Numbered from the stretch's first letter, positions 41,966 to 50,707 are shown. The stretch: 64,000 nucleotides of DNA from CAG-390 sp045636385 (GCA_045636385.1 JAZTXK010000078.1:124001-188000); one strand, 5' to 3'. Notes: generated from the letters alone by a model not told the origin. Translations and numbers: made by a program.

Positions 41966-42916
41966 TCAATCAATATTCAGTCCAACGATCTTTGTTGCAC
42001 CGAAAAACTTGCCGAATATGTATTTCGTCGATGCGCTTTCGGTAAGGGTTATGATCTTTCCGTCGTAATAGTCAAGATCTTCGCCCATTGCGGGACCGTG
42101 GATTTCTTTTTCAAGATTATCAAGGTAATATACAGGAGCGCCGTCAAAAGTTTCGCCCGAGTCATTAATGCTTGCGAGATCGTATACGTAATATACGGTA
42201 TCTGTCAAGCCGTACGAAGTCGATAAAACGACCTTGCCCTGAGGGGTAAAGCATATGCCCTGCACATTGTTTCGGAGAGTGTAAACCGCTACGGGTGTTT
42301 CGAGATCGTTCAACGCGTATTTAGTGCAAATCGCGTAATGAGTTCCTTCGGCGGTTTCGTGCTCGTGATTCTCGATCACGTATTTTCCTCCGTCGTGGAA
42401 TTCACCGACGTAAAGAAATTCCTCGTCGGTATACACGAAAGACGCGTTTGTATTAACTTTCGTTCCCGAGCCAATATCAACGATATCGCCGTTCTTTGCA
42501 GAAAGAACGCTCTCCAGCGGGAAGGAATATATCTTCTTGGCATTCGCAATATAAACGGTGTCTCCCGTGATCGCGAGACCGCCCGCGTGACCCGTGTACT
42601 TTTCGCCCGAGCGGGTAAGCTCTACATAATAAGAATTACTGTCAAAATCGGTAACGTATATTCTTGAATTTGACTTATCTTTCATATATCCGCAGACAAG
42701 GATAACGCCGTTTTCTTCGGATACGGCGATACCCTGACAAACAAATCCGTCATTGAGTCCCGGATTCTTGCAAATATTGGTTTTGATCGAATAATAATCC
42801 TTGTAAATAAAATGCTTTGCGACATTGAGACCGATTAAAGTCAGGAGGATGAGCGCAAGTACGCCTATGATAATAAACATAATTATTTTACCTGCTATAA
42901 GAAGAGCTTTTTTCAT
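41966..42916 (-). CDS. Membrane-anchored propeller-like protein, 316 aa
   Basis: One N-terminal membrane helix (about residues 6-32, KIIMFIIIGVLALILLTLIG) then a beta-rich outer part with repeating motifs: QGIAVSEENGVILVCGY, GGLAITGDTVYIANAKK, VYTDEEFLYVGEF, QGICFTPQGKVVLSTS, DLDYYDGKIITLTES. These look like blades of a beta-propeller of the NHL or YncE-like kind. It may be a binding or sensor protein on the cell surface. I cannot name a family. AAGGA precedes the start. It sits between the first FAD oxidoreductase and the metallo-beta-lactamase gene. Confidence 0.65.
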   Translation of the reverse strand: MKKALLIAGKIIMFIIIGVLALILLTLIGLNVAKHFIYKDYYSIKTNICKNPGLNDGFVCQGIAVSEENGVILVCGYMKDKSNSRIYVTDFDSNSYYVELTRSGEKYTGHAGGLAITGDTVYIANAKKIYSFPLESVLSAKNGDIVDIGSGTKVNTNASFVYTDEEFLYVGEFHDGGKYVIENHEHETAEGTHYAICTKYALNDLETPVAVYTLRNNVQGICFTPQGKVVLSTSYGLTDTVYYVYDLASINDSGETFDGAPVYYLDNLEKEIHGPAMGEDLDYYDGKIITLTESASTKYIFGKFFGATKIVGLNID

Positions 42917-42928
42917 AATTTCAATTCC

Positions 42929-44098
42929 TTAAATAATAGAATCTTCGTGAAGTACGACACCGGCTGCTTCGAGTTTTCTTTGCAACTCGGCAATATCAAT
43001 TAACGTAAAATCATCGGTCATAGAAGCGGCAACACCTGCGGCTTGTCCTGTTACGGCACAGCAAGGGATAACTCGCATAACGTCCCAGAGTTCATCATCC
43101 ACGGAGGTGCATCTGCCCGCCATAATAAGATTTCTGACCGACGGGTTAAAGAGGGTTCCGAAAGGTACCTCAAATATCGGACCGCGCTTGCGCCAATCCG
43201 AAACCATACCGATCGAATCGTCAAAATGCTTGTGCATTTCATCATAAGTGAGAGTGTAATCACCAACGATTCGACGGGTCATTCTCACCTGAGGTATCGT
43301 TGCAACGGTCGAGATCACGGCTTGCGGATTTGACTTTCTGCGTTCAAGCCAATCGTGAAGTATCTGATCGTGTGCGGAGCGAGTCATTTCGGAAAGCTCT
43401 TCGGCTTCAAGTCCCGCGTATCTCTTAGAATACATTTCGCGCAGTTTTCCGCTTTCGGGCAGATTCTTCGGAACCTTTGAATTACCGAGGATCTTAAGCT
43501 TATAGCCTTCTTCGTCGGTAAAATAATACCAAGCGGCAAGCAAGTTGCCGGGCTTGTAGGTTTCCGTCGGTGCGCCTGCGAATCGCGCAATATCGGCGTC
43601 TCCGGTTGCATCAACGACCGAATCAATATAATAATCCGTTCTTCCCGTTTTGTTCTCAACAGAAAGAAATTCGATCTTTCCGTCTTTGACAGCGGCATCA
43701 ACAACATAGCTACCGTAAAGAATATCAACGCCCGATTCGGTCAAAAGCTGTTCGGCAAGAATAGCAAAGACCTGCGCATTATACTGAACCTGAAAGCGCT
43801 TGTCCTTATCGGTTTTAGTACCGATACCGTCAAGCCAGTTTTCGGGATATTTGGCTTCCGCGCCGTATTTGATCGAAAGGCGCAGAAGTTCTTCGGCAAT
43901 ACCGAAAGATACCTGATGCCCAACGCCGTCACATAGCGGTAGATATATAGTTACAAGTCCGGCTGTTCCGAGACCGCCGAGTATGTATTCTTTTTCAAAA
44001 AGGATGACCTTTTTGCCTTCCCGTGCCGCGGCAAGCGCGGCGGAAATACCGCCAAATCCTCCGCCGCAGACGGCTATGTCATAATTGTTGTTTTTCAT
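42929..44098 (-). CDS. FAD-dependent oxidoreductase (FAD_oxidored family), 389 aa
   Basis: Second flavoprotein of this family in the gene run: IAVCGGGFGGISAALAAAREG at the N-terminus (Rossmann; core CGGGFGGI), LFEKEYILGGLGTAG, VVDATGDADIARFAGAP and LIMAGRCTSVDDELWDVMRV with CAVTGQAAGVAA at the end. It is shorter than the one at 36264-37571 but matches it segment by segment (GGxGTAG, DATGDAD, AGRC), so the two are paralogs. The ATG overlaps the ASCH stop as ATGA, with AAGGA upstream. Substrate unknown. Confidence 0.87.
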   Translation of the reverse strand: MKNNNYDIAVCGGGFGGISAALAAAREGKKVILFEKEYILGGLGTAGLVTIYLPLCDGVGHQVSFGIAEELLRLSIKYGAEAKYPENWLDGIGTKTDKDKRFQVQYNAQVFAILAEQLLTESGVDILYGSYVVDAAVKDGKIEFLSVENKTGRTDYYIDSVVDATGDADIARFAGAPTETYKPGNLLAAWYYFTDEEGYKLKILGNSKVPKNLPESGKLREMYSKRYAGLEAEELSEMTRSAHDQILHDWLERRKSNPQAVISTVATIPQVRMTRRIVGDYTLTYDEMHKHFDDSIGMVSDWRKRGPIFEVPFGTLFNPSVRNLIMAGRCTSVDDELWDVMRVIPCCAVTGQAAGVAASMTDDFTLIDIAELQRKLEAAGVVLHEDSII

Positions 44099-44445
44099 GA
44101 TAAAATCCTTACATCAAGTTCTATACCAATAACGCCATATTTTCGCTGTTCTTCGACAGAATAATACTGTTCCATATCAGCAGGCGTAGCCTTGCCGACA
44201 TTTTCACTTGTATATCCGCATCGTAACAAATTTAAGGATTGGTATAACTGATCAAAAGTATCAAAACGATGCAATTTTACAACTGCAGTATTGAGTACTT
44301 CTTCGGTAGCGGTATTTGTAAAAATAATTTCATCACCGACATTGATCGTCTGACGCTTTTCATCAAACAATCGCAGTTCAATGGTCTTTTGCCCGCTCCT
44401 TATCATTTCAAATGGAGTGGGGGTGAGTTTCATAGTATGCTTCAT
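44095..44445 (-). CDS. ASCH-domain protein, 116 aa
   Basis: Small RNA-binding-type or amidohydrolase-like ASCH domain (YqfB relatives): MKLTPTPFEMIRSGQKTIELRL at the start (core PFEMIRSGQKTIELRL), NVGDEIIFTNTATEE, a helical stretch and YGVIGIELDV at the end. The pattern IRSGxKTIExR is characteristic. ATG 44445 overlaps the RlmD-like stop as ATGA; the open frame upstream is only the shadow of that gene. Some ASCH proteins act on modified cytidine; the role here is open. Confidence 0.82.
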   Translation of the reverse strand: MKHTMKLTPTPFEMIRSGQKTIELRLFDEKRQTINVGDEIIFTNTATEEVLNTAVVKLHRFDTFDQLYQSLNLLRCGYTSENVGKATPADMEQYYSVEEQRKYGVIGIELDVRILS

Positions 44446-45830
44446 ATTCTGCTTAAAAGTACTGTGCTTTCTACATGGCCTGTGCGGGGAAAGAGATCGA
44501 CGGGCTGTACTTCGCCGATGTTCCAACCGAGTTCTGCAAGATGTGCGCAATCTCGGGCAAGAGTTGCGGGGTTGCAGGAGATATATACGATCTTTTTGAT
44601 CCCGGCATTTGTCAGCGAATCGAGAAGTTCGGGCGCGCAGCCCTTTCTTGGGGGATCGAGAACGACGATATCGGGAAGTTCGTCAGCTTTTGCAAGTATA
44701 TCTGCTGCTCCGTCTGCGGAATCAGCACAGACGAATTTCGCATTTGCTATGCCTGCGCGTTCTGCGTTTTTGATTGCGCATTCAACAGCTTGCGGCACTA
44801 TTTCAACGCCCGTCAATCTGCGGACACGATGCGCCATTGAAAGTCCTACGCTTCCGATTCCGCAATAGAGATCAAGAAGATGCTCGTTGCCTTTCAGTTC
44901 AGCAACATCAGCTGCAGTTCTGCAGAGCAATTCGGCTGCATCGTGGTTTACCTGATAAAACGCCGCAGGAGAAACGTCAAGCTCAACGCCGCAGAATACG
45001 TCGGATATTCCGCACTTTCCCCAAAGAGTTTTGTATTCATTTCCGAGGATGAGATTGGAGTTCTTTTGGTTTATGTTGGTGACAATGCCGACTATTCTGC
45101 TGAATTTATAAGTTAAAAGCTCAACAAGGCTTTCCGCATACGGAAAATCCTTACCGTTGATAACAAGACAAACGCATATCTCGCCGTTTTCGCCCGAACC
45201 GCTTCTGATATACAGATGACGAAGCAATCCTTTTCCGCTTTCTTCATCATAAACAGAAATATTATACTTTTCAGCAAAGTCACAGACCGTTCGCGTAATC
45301 TCACCGAATATTGCCGGCTGGAGCGGACAGGCTTCGTTTCCGATAACTCGGTGAGTACCCGAAGCGTAGAATCCCGCGGTAACGCGATCGCCGACTTTGG
45401 CAAAACGATATTGCGCTTTATTTCTGTAATGCCATACCACCGCTTCGCCTTTTTCGTTGCGCACACAAGCGGTGTCAAGAATGGTAACGTCACGCAGTCC
45501 GACTTTGTCAAACTCTGATTTTACGTTTTGCTTTTTGAGTTCAAGCTCGTGTTCGTAATTTATAAATCTGTACGCACAGCCGCCGCAGGTAGCGGGCGCG
45601 GTGCATTCGTTCCCTTTATCGCGCAGAGGAGATTCGGAAAGGATCTTTTGAAGCTTTCCGACGAGATATCCTTTGGTGATCTTTATGATCTTGACTTCTA
45701 CTCGCTCACCCGTAACGGTTCCGGGAGTAAAGACCACCTTTCCGTCGGGGGTTCTGCCGACGCCGTAACCGAGATTACTGACGGCAGTAACGTCAAGCTC
45801 TACGATATCATTCTTTTTGATATCAGACAT
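44442..45830 (-). CDS. 23S rRNA uracil-5 methyltransferase (RlmD/RlmCD family), 462 aa
   Basis: RumA-type enzyme making m5U in 23S rRNA. TRAM domain at the N-terminus (NDIVELDVTAVSNLGYGVGR, core SNLGYGVGR), 4Fe-4S cysteines in CTAPATCGGCAYRFI, SAM motif DLYCGIGSVGLSMA, LDPPRKG and the catalytic Cys in YISCNPATLARD. ATG 45830 was chosen from GAGG six bases upstream; the open frame extends 16 codons into the phosphatase gene. In Firmicutes one such enzyme (RlmCD) often methylates both U747 and U1939; which applies here is not readable. Confidence 0.92.
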   Translation of the reverse strand: MSDIKKNDIVELDVTAVSNLGYGVGRTPDGKVVFTPGTVTGERVEVKIIKITKGYLVGKLQKILSESPLRDKGNECTAPATCGGCAYRFINYEHELELKKQNVKSEFDKVGLRDVTILDTACVRNEKGEAVVWHYRNKAQYRFAKVGDRVTAGFYASGTHRVIGNEACPLQPAIFGEITRTVCDFAEKYNISVYDEESGKGLLRHLYIRSGSGENGEICVCLVINGKDFPYAESLVELLTYKFSRIVGIVTNINQKNSNLILGNEYKTLWGKCGISDVFCGVELDVSPAAFYQVNHDAAELLCRTAADVAELKGNEHLLDLYCGIGSVGLSMAHRVRRLTGVEIVPQAVECAIKNAERAGIANAKFVCADSADGAADILAKADELPDIVVLDPPRKGCAPELLDSLTNAGIKKIVYISCNPATLARDCAHLAELGWNIGEVQPVDLFPRTGHVESTVLLSRI

Positions 45831-46500
45831 AGTATTCCTCACCGTTATCAAGGCAGAAGCAAGCAAGCTTTCCGCCACGGCCCGCGCCGCAGTCGATGGC
45901 TACGAATCCGTCGCCTTTGTAGATCTTTCCGTCACAGGAATAGTTTTCGGTCGTGGGCATATGACCGCATACGACAGTATATCCGTCAACTTTACGTAAG
46001 CAATCATCCGCAGAGAAAGCATCTGCATCATAATCTTCGAAGTCGATATCGGGATCATATCCTTCGATACCCGAGTGAACGAGAAGCCATTCCTTGCCTC
46101 CTGCTTCCATCATTTCATAAGAAGGAAGATCCTCGAGGTATTCAAGTACGCCTTCTCTCATCTCGTTTTCGAGCGTTCTGAAGGTATCGAGCGTACTCTT
46201 GCCGCCTTTGGTCATCCATTCGGTCATTTCGGCAATATAATCCGCATCGGGAGTTCCGCCGTTTTTAAGCATATCATCAAAGCCCTTGAGCATTCTGTAA
46301 GCAAGTCTGTCGTGCTCGCCCGAGATCGCCCAAATATTTTCTCTGAAAGAAAGATCGCAAAGGAGATCCATAGGTTCGCTTCCGTAGTCTACGATATCGC
46401 CGAGAATGAACATAACGTCATTCTTTCCGAAATTAATGTCCTCGAGAAGTTTAACGAATTGAGTATAAGAACCGTGAGGGTTCGAAATTACGTAAGTCAT
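45823..46500 (-). CDS. PPP-type phosphoesterase with unusual first motif, 225 aa
   Basis: Calcineurin-fold phosphatase of the PrpE/ApaH/bacterial PPP type. Motif 2 is intact (GDIVDYGSEPMD) and late motifs VHSGIEG and VVCGHMPT are present. Motif 1 is ISNPHGSY where the family has GDxHG, so the metal-binding Asp is Asn; motif 3 is SGEHDRLA rather than GNHD. It may still bind one metal or act on a different substrate. GGAGG precedes ATG 46500. It overlaps the RlmD-like gene by eight bases, so it is translationally coupled to it. Confidence 0.8.
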   Translation of the reverse strand: MTYVISNPHGSYTQFVKLLEDINFGKNDVMFILGDIVDYGSEPMDLLCDLSFRENIWAISGEHDRLAYRMLKGFDDMLKNGGTPDADYIAEMTEWMTKGGKSTLDTFRTLENEMREGVLEYLEDLPSYEMMEAGGKEWLLVHSGIEGYDPDIDFEDYDADAFSADDCLRKVDGYTVVCGHMPTTENYSCDGKIYKGDGFVAIDCGAGRGGKLACFCLDNGEEYYV

Positions 46501-46515
46501 AGTGTTTCCTCCAAA

Positions 46516-47295
46516 TTATAAAACAATCGTATTGTTGCAAGGTAAGATATCAACTTGAGCCTCGGGGATCGCCTCAAGGACAAGCGCGCGAAGTCTTTCG
46601 CAAACGGGATATTCTGTATGATAATGCCCCGCTTCGATCAATGCGATACCTCGGCCGTTACCTTCGAAAGCAGCGTATCCGTAGGTATGATGCTTGAACT
46701 CGCCGCCTACAATCGCATCAGCACCCGCCAATGCCGCGGAAGTTATCGCATCTGACGCAGAGCCGCCGAGAACCGCAACCTTTTTAATCTTTCTACCGTC
46801 GGGCAAAAGCGTATAGGTTACGCTATCGGCATCGAGTTTAGCCTTAACAAGTCCTGCTAACTCGCTTTCGGTCATCTCATATTTCAATTCGCCAATGCGA
46901 CCGATAGCGGGGATTTCGGGATCGTCAAAAGGCTTTATATTTTCAAGTTCAAGCTTTTTGGCAAGGATATCATTCACTCCACCCTCGGCTTTGTCGAGTC
47001 TGATGTGGAACGAAAAGGACGCTATATCAGCTTCAAGAAGTTTATTATACCATCTTTCGGGCGGAGTATCGGGAACGGGTTCGCCCCAAAAAAGAGGGTG
47101 GTGAGTCAGCAAAAGATCGTAGCCGCCGTCTATCGCGGCATTTACTGCTTTTTCATACGGATCAAGCGCGACAAGCACCTTTTTTACCTCTCGGTCAGGT
47201 TCGGGCATTGTATGAATTCCATCGCAATCTATCCCCTCTATCTCAAGCGGGGGCAGCTTGCTTTCTATAAATTCAAATAACTCTTTTACTGTCAT
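46516..47295 (-). CDS. Nif3-like dinuclear metal centre protein, 259 aa
   Basis: NIF3/DUF34 family, toroidal hexamer with a two-metal site. Ligands seen: LLTHHPLFWGE (His-His), an Asp in FHIRLDKAEGGVND, and AGHYHTE (His and Glu) near the C-terminus; the middle contains VLGGSASDAI. Often annotated as GTP cyclohydrolase I type 2, but the physiological role is uncertain. In Firmicutes it is classically next to trmK, as here: its ATG lies one base after the trmK stop. Confidence 0.92.
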   Translation of the reverse strand: MTVKELFEFIESKLPPLEIEGIDCDGIHTMPEPDREVKKVLVALDPYEKAVNAAIDGGYDLLLTHHPLFWGEPVPDTPPERWYNKLLEADIASFSFHIRLDKAEGGVNDILAKKLELENIKPFDDPEIPAIGRIGELKYEMTESELAGLVKAKLDADSVTYTLLPDGRKIKKVAVLGGSASDAITSAALAGADAIVGGEFKHHTYGYAAFEGNGRGIALIEAGHYHTEYPVCERLRALVLEAIPEAQVDILPCNNTIVL

Positions 47296-47296
47296 A

Positions 47297-47989
47297 TTAA
47301 TTCACCGTTTCGGAAAGCTTTTTAAACTCAAGATATAAATTTTCCGTTTGTTCGTCCGTCTTACCTGCCTCCGCATATCCTTTTATCTTTTTTTCAAGAC
47401 CGAAAGCATAAAGCGACGCAAGATTTCGCAAGTCTTCACCGCCGCGTTCTATGTTCTTTTTACCAAGCCAGAGCTCTGCTTGGGTAGCGGTTCGAACAAC
47501 ACCGTCGTATTCCGCGACGATGATTTGATACACGCGATCTCTGTCCCTGACTAAAGTTTCATCAACGATATTATAGCCGTTCGCAAATAAATCCTGTCTC
47601 AGATCATGCGCGTGTGTCATAGGCTGAAGTATCAGTCGAACGCCTTCTTTTCTCGAGAGCTGAGACGCAAGAAGGATCCTGCTGATCAATTCTCCGCCCA
47701 TTCCGAGAACATATATATCTTCGGGAGCGTAATCGTCAATACCGTCCAAACCGTCGGTCAAGCGAGTGCCTATGTGTTCAGAGAGCCCTGCCGAAGCAAT
47801 ATTCAGTTTTGCCGCGCGAAGCGGTCCGTCATTTATATCACAAGCCAACGCGCTCGGCGCTATACCGTTACCAACCAAAAAGATCGGTAACGACGCGTGG
47901 TCGGTTCCTATATCGGCTACGCGCGCTCCGCGTCTGCCGAAGGAAGCCGCCACTTCAAGTCTGCGGTCGGCAATTTTATATTTATCCAT
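47297..47989 (-). CDS. trmK: tRNA (adenine22-N1)-methyltransferase TrmK, 230 aa
   Basis: SAM-dependent enzyme that makes m1A22 in tRNA. The core signature VADIGTDHASLPIFLV and the following ACDINDGPLRAAKLNI, YVLGMGGELISRIL and RLILQPMTHAHDLR are those of the TrmK (YqfN) family. A C-terminal helical part (about 165-230) binds tRNA. The ribosome binding site is weak. Position directly upstream of the Nif3-like gene is the conserved Firmicutes arrangement. Confidence 0.93.
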   Translation of the reverse strand: MDKYKIADRRLEVAASFGRRGARVADIGTDHASLPIFLVGNGIAPSALACDINDGPLRAAKLNIASAGLSEHIGTRLTDGLDGIDDYAPEDIYVLGMGGELISRILLASQLSRKEGVRLILQPMTHAHDLRQDLFANGYNIVDETLVRDRDRVYQIIVAEYDGVVRTATQAELWLGKKNIERGGEDLRNLASLYAFGLEKKIKGYAEAGKTDEQTENLYLEFKKLSETVN

Positions 47990-48010
47990 TTATTAATTTC
48001 TCGTTTTCTC

Positions 48011-48036
48011 GGTCTGCCGCAATTATGCGGCAGACC
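48011..48036. terminator. Strong hairpin between the DUF1858 gene and trmK
   Basis: A perfect 10-bp stem (GGTCTGCCGC, 48011-48020 with 48027-48036), loop AATTAT. No good T-run follows on the minus strand, so it may attenuate or protect the mRNA rather than fully terminate. Confidence 0.55.
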
Positions 48037-48044
48037 GTTCTTAA

Positions 48045-48251
48045 TTAGTTGTTCTTGCTTGCAAGAAAATCGTTGATGGACTTTACAAGCTCATCGGCGT
48101 TGGTGCCGTGAACAGCGCAAGCCTGCTCGATGCTTTCGCCGCGAGAGCAAGGGCATCCGAGGCAGTGCATACCGATAGCAAGGAAGAACTGTGCGGTTTC
48201 AACATCATAGTCGAGGATATCGCCAATGATGGATTCCTTAGTTACTGTCAT
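48045..48251 (-). CDS. DUF1858 small redox protein, 68 aa
   Basis: One DUF1858 domain, the small helical module seen alone or fused to hybrid-cluster-type and other redox proteins. Signature: TKESIIGDILDYDVETAQFFLAIGMHCLGCPCS (core GMHCLGCPCS), with closely spaced cysteines that may form a disulfide or bind metal. ATG 48251 is preceded by GGAGG; an earlier in-frame start would lie between the promoter and this site. It has its own promoter, divergent from ylxM. Role unknown, probably thiol/redox. Confidence 0.9.
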   Translation of the reverse strand: MTVTKESIIGDILDYDVETAQFFLAIGMHCLGCPCSRGESIEQACAVHGTNADELVKSINDFLASKNN

Positions 48252-48282
48252 AATTTTCACCTCCATATAGTTATACATTATA

Positions 48283-48311
48283 ATTATAACCTTATTTCAG
48301 TTATTTGTCAA
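48283..48311 (-). promoter_or_regulatory. Consensus sigma-A promoter for the DUF1858 gene and run
   Basis: Minus strand: TTGACA (48311-48306), 17-base spacer, TATAAT (48288-48283). Both boxes are perfect. It may drive the whole 15-kb minus-strand run. Confidence 0.85.
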
Positions 48312-48392
48312 GCAAATATATGAATATATTTTTATTTAATATTAAAGAAACGAAAACATAAAAAATTATTTTGAAAAATTCACAAAAAGCTC

Positions 48393-48421
48393 TTGACAAA
48401 AAGGACGACTTGTGATATAAT
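48393..48421 (+). promoter_or_regulatory. Consensus extended -10 promoter for the ylxM-ffh operon
   Basis: TTGACA (48393-48398), 17-base spacer, TATAAT (48416-48421) with a TGA extension. It is the strongest protein-gene promoter seen in the window. Confidence 0.9.
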
Positions 48422-48461
48422 CTGTAAAGCATTTTACTTTACACCAAATTCGGAGGAAAAT

Positions 48462-48803
48462 ATGTTTCAGAAATCACTTGAAATAGGCTATCTTCTCGAT
48501 TTTTACGGTGAAATGCTCAACGAAAGGCGCCGTACTGTTCTTGATATGTATTATAACGAGGATATGTCGCTTTCCGAGATCGCGGAAGCACTCGGGATCA
48601 CGCGCCAAGGTGCCCGCGACCTGATTAAAAAAGCGGGTGATGAGCTGTTGCTTTTCGAGGAAAAGCTCGGTATGGCGCAAAAGTTCCGTTCTCTTTGTGA
48701 CTGCACGGATCGCGCCGAAGATATATTGAAGAAAGACGGACTCGTTGATCACTCTTCCCTTTTTTCGATCATCGCCGAGATAAGACAGATCATCGAAAAC
48801 TAA
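48462..48803 (+). CDS. ylxM: YlxM/p13-like HTH protein, 113 aa
   Basis: UPF0122 family; a small helix-turn-helix protein linked to the signal recognition particle in Firmicutes. Seen: EIGYLLDFYGEMLNERRR, LDMYYNEDMSLSEIAEALG and ITRQGARDLIKKAGDELL, which is a sigma-70 region 4-like HTH, then a helical tail. ATG 48462 has GGAGG upstream; the longer open frame contains the promoter. It is 21 bases ahead of ffh, the conserved order. Confidence 0.95.
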   Translation: MFQKSLEIGYLLDFYGEMLNERRRTVLDMYYNEDMSLSEIAEALGITRQGARDLIKKAGDELLLFEEKLGMAQKFRSLCDCTDRAEDILKKDGLVDHSSLFSIIAEIRQIIEN

Positions 48804-48824
48804 ACATCGACAGGAGGCAAATTT

Positions 48825-50156
48825 ATGTTTCAAAGCTTAAGCGATAAGCTTTCTGCCGCTTTCAAGCATTTCCGCAACAAGGGTAAGCTCACCGAAGCGG
48901 ATGTTAAGGTCGGAATGCGTGAAATTAAGCTCGCCCTTCTCGAAGCCGATGTCAACTTTAAAGTTGTACGTGAATTTGTTAAACAAGTTACAGAACGCGC
49001 GGTTGGATCCGAGGTGCTTGAATCCCTCGTGCCCGCCCAGCAAATAGTAAAGATCGTTAACGAAGAGTTGACCGCAATTATGGGCGGCTCTCAGGCAAAG
49101 CTTACAATCTCCTCTGCTCCCCCTACCGTCATTATGATGTGCGGTCTTCAGGGTGCAGGTAAAACCACTCACGCCGCAAAGCTCGCGGCTATGTACAAAA
49201 AGCAGGGCAAGCGTCCTCTGCTCGTTGCGTGTGACATTTACCGTCCCGCGGCTATCAAGCAGTTGCAGATACTCGGTGAACAAACCGGAATTCCCGTATT
49301 CACGATGGGCACCGACGTTTCTCCCGTTAAGATCGCCGAGGAAGGCATCAAGTACGCTAAAGACAACTTCTGCGATATGGTATTTATCGATACCGCAGGA
49401 CGTCTTCATATAGACGAGGTTCTCATGGAAGAGCTTCGCGCTATCAAAGAAAAGGTTGAACCTACCGAAATACTGCTCACTATCGACGCTATGATCGGTC
49501 AGGATTCGGTCAACGTCGCAGAGCATTTCAACAGTCTGCTTGACGTTACCGGCGTCATCCTCACAAAGCTCGACGGTGACACCCGTGGCGGTGCGGCACT
49601 TTCCGTAAGATACGTAACCGGCAAGCCGATCAAGTTCATCGGTGTTGGTGAAAAGATCGATGCGATTGAGCCCTTCCACCCCGACAGAATGGCAAGCCGA
49701 ATCCTCGGAATGGGCGACGTGCTTTCTCTTATCGAAAAGGCTGAAGCTGCTTTCGACGATAAAAAGGCTGCAGAGCTTGAAAAGAAGATGCGCGAGCAAA
49801 CCTTCACTCTTGATGATTATCTCGATCAGTTCGAGCAGATCAAAAATATGGGAAGCATGGAACAGCTTCTCGGCATGATGCCCGGTGTCAACGCTTCCGC
49901 CCTAAAGGATGCACAGGTTGATGAAAAGGCATTGGCTCGCACCGAGGCGATCATCAAATCTATGACCCCCAAGGAGCGCGCAAAGCCCGAAATACTCAAT
50001 TCTTCAAGAAAACGCAGAATTGCGGCGGGCAGCGGTACGTCGGTTGAGGAAGTAAACCGACTCCTTAAGCAGTTTGAACAGGTCAAAAAGCTTATGAAGC
50101 AATTCACTTCCATGGGCGGCAGACGCCGCGGCAAAAAGATGAAATTCCCTTTCTGA
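48825..50156 (+). CDS. ffh: Signal recognition particle protein Ffh, 443 aa
   Basis: SRP54 GTPase that binds signal sequences and 4.5S/SRP RNA. N domain first, then the G domain with GLQGAGKTTHAAKLA (G1), DTAGRLHID (G3), TKLDGDTRGGAAL (G4 and DGDxRGG), and a methionine-rich M domain (GSMEQLLGMMPG, SGTSVEEVNRLLKQF with the RNA-binding helix). Length and ends are normal. AGGAGG precedes ATG 48825. SRP RNA itself is not in this window. Confidence 0.98.
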   Translation: MFQSLSDKLSAAFKHFRNKGKLTEADVKVGMREIKLALLEADVNFKVVREFVKQVTERAVGSEVLESLVPAQQIVKIVNEELTAIMGGSQAKLTISSAPPTVIMMCGLQGAGKTTHAAKLAAMYKKQGKRPLLVACDIYRPAAIKQLQILGEQTGIPVFTMGTDVSPVKIAEEGIKYAKDNFCDMVFIDTAGRLHIDEVLMEELRAIKEKVEPTEILLTIDAMIGQDSVNVAEHFNSLLDVTGVILTKLDGDTRGGAALSVRYVTGKPIKFIGVGEKIDAIEPFHPDRMASRILGMGDVLSLIEKAEAAFDDKKAAELEKKMREQTFTLDDYLDQFEQIKNMGSMEQLLGMMPGVNASALKDAQVDEKALARTEAIIKSMTPKERAKPEILNSSRKRRIAAGSGTSVEEVNRLLKQFEQVKKLMKQFTSMGGRRRGKKMKFPF

Positions 50157-50204
50157 TGGGATTCATATAAAAAATATTTTTTAAACATAAAGGAGAAAAC
50201 AAAA

Positions 50205-50444
50205 ATGGTTAAAATGAGACTTCGCAGAGCCGGCGCAAAGAAGCAGCCCTTCTACCGCGTTATCGTAGCTGACGAGCGCAGCCCCAGAGGCGGTCGCTTC
50301 ATCGACGAGATCGGTTACTACAATCCCCTCGGAAACTCCGAGATCAAGATTGACGCTGACAAGGCAAAGGATTGGCTCGCTAAGGGCGTACAGCCTACCG
50401 AAACCGTTAAGGCGCTCTTGAAGAAGGCCGGCATCACTGAGTAA
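50205..50444 (+). CDS. rpsP: 30S ribosomal protein S16, 79 aa
   Basis: MVKMRLRRAGAKKQPFYRV at the start, then DERSPRGGRFIDEIGYYNP and a short C-terminal helix. Typical bS16 length and order. AGGAG precedes the ATG. It lies between ffh and the KH protein gene, as in most Firmicutes. Confidence 0.98.
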   Translation: MVKMRLRRAGAKKQPFYRVIVADERSPRGGRFIDEIGYYNPLGNSEIKIDADKAKDWLAKGVQPTETVKALLKKAGITE

Positions 50445-50458
50445 TTGAGTGGTGCAAG

Positions 50459-50692
50459 ATGGATCTCGAAAAGCTTCTTGTAGACATCGTTACTGCTATC
50501 GTTGACACTCCCGACGAGGTCAAGGTAGTACGTAACGAAAACGGAAACAACATTGAGTTCACCCTCAGCGTTGCTCCCGACGAAATGGGTATGGTTATCG
50601 GCCGCGGCGGTAAGATTGCAAAGGCGATCAGAACCGTTGTTAAGGCAGCCTCTGCCTCCACCGGCAAGAAAGTAACCGTAGATATTCGCTAA
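50459..50692 (+). CDS. khpA: KH-domain RNA-binding protein KhpA, 77 aa
   Basis: A single type II KH domain (YlqC family) with the RNA-binding loop VIGRGGKIAKAIRTVV. KhpA works with KhpB (Jag) in RNA binding and cell-elongation control in streptococci. The start is 14 bases after rpsP. In many relatives rimM, trmD and rplS follow; here the operon ends with a terminator. Confidence 0.95.
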   Translation: MDLEKLLVDIVTAIVDTPDEVKVVRNENGNNIEFTLSVAPDEMGMVIGRGGKIAKAIRTVVKAASASTGKKVTVDIR

Positions 50693-50707
50693 GCGGTTTC
50701 CACCGCC

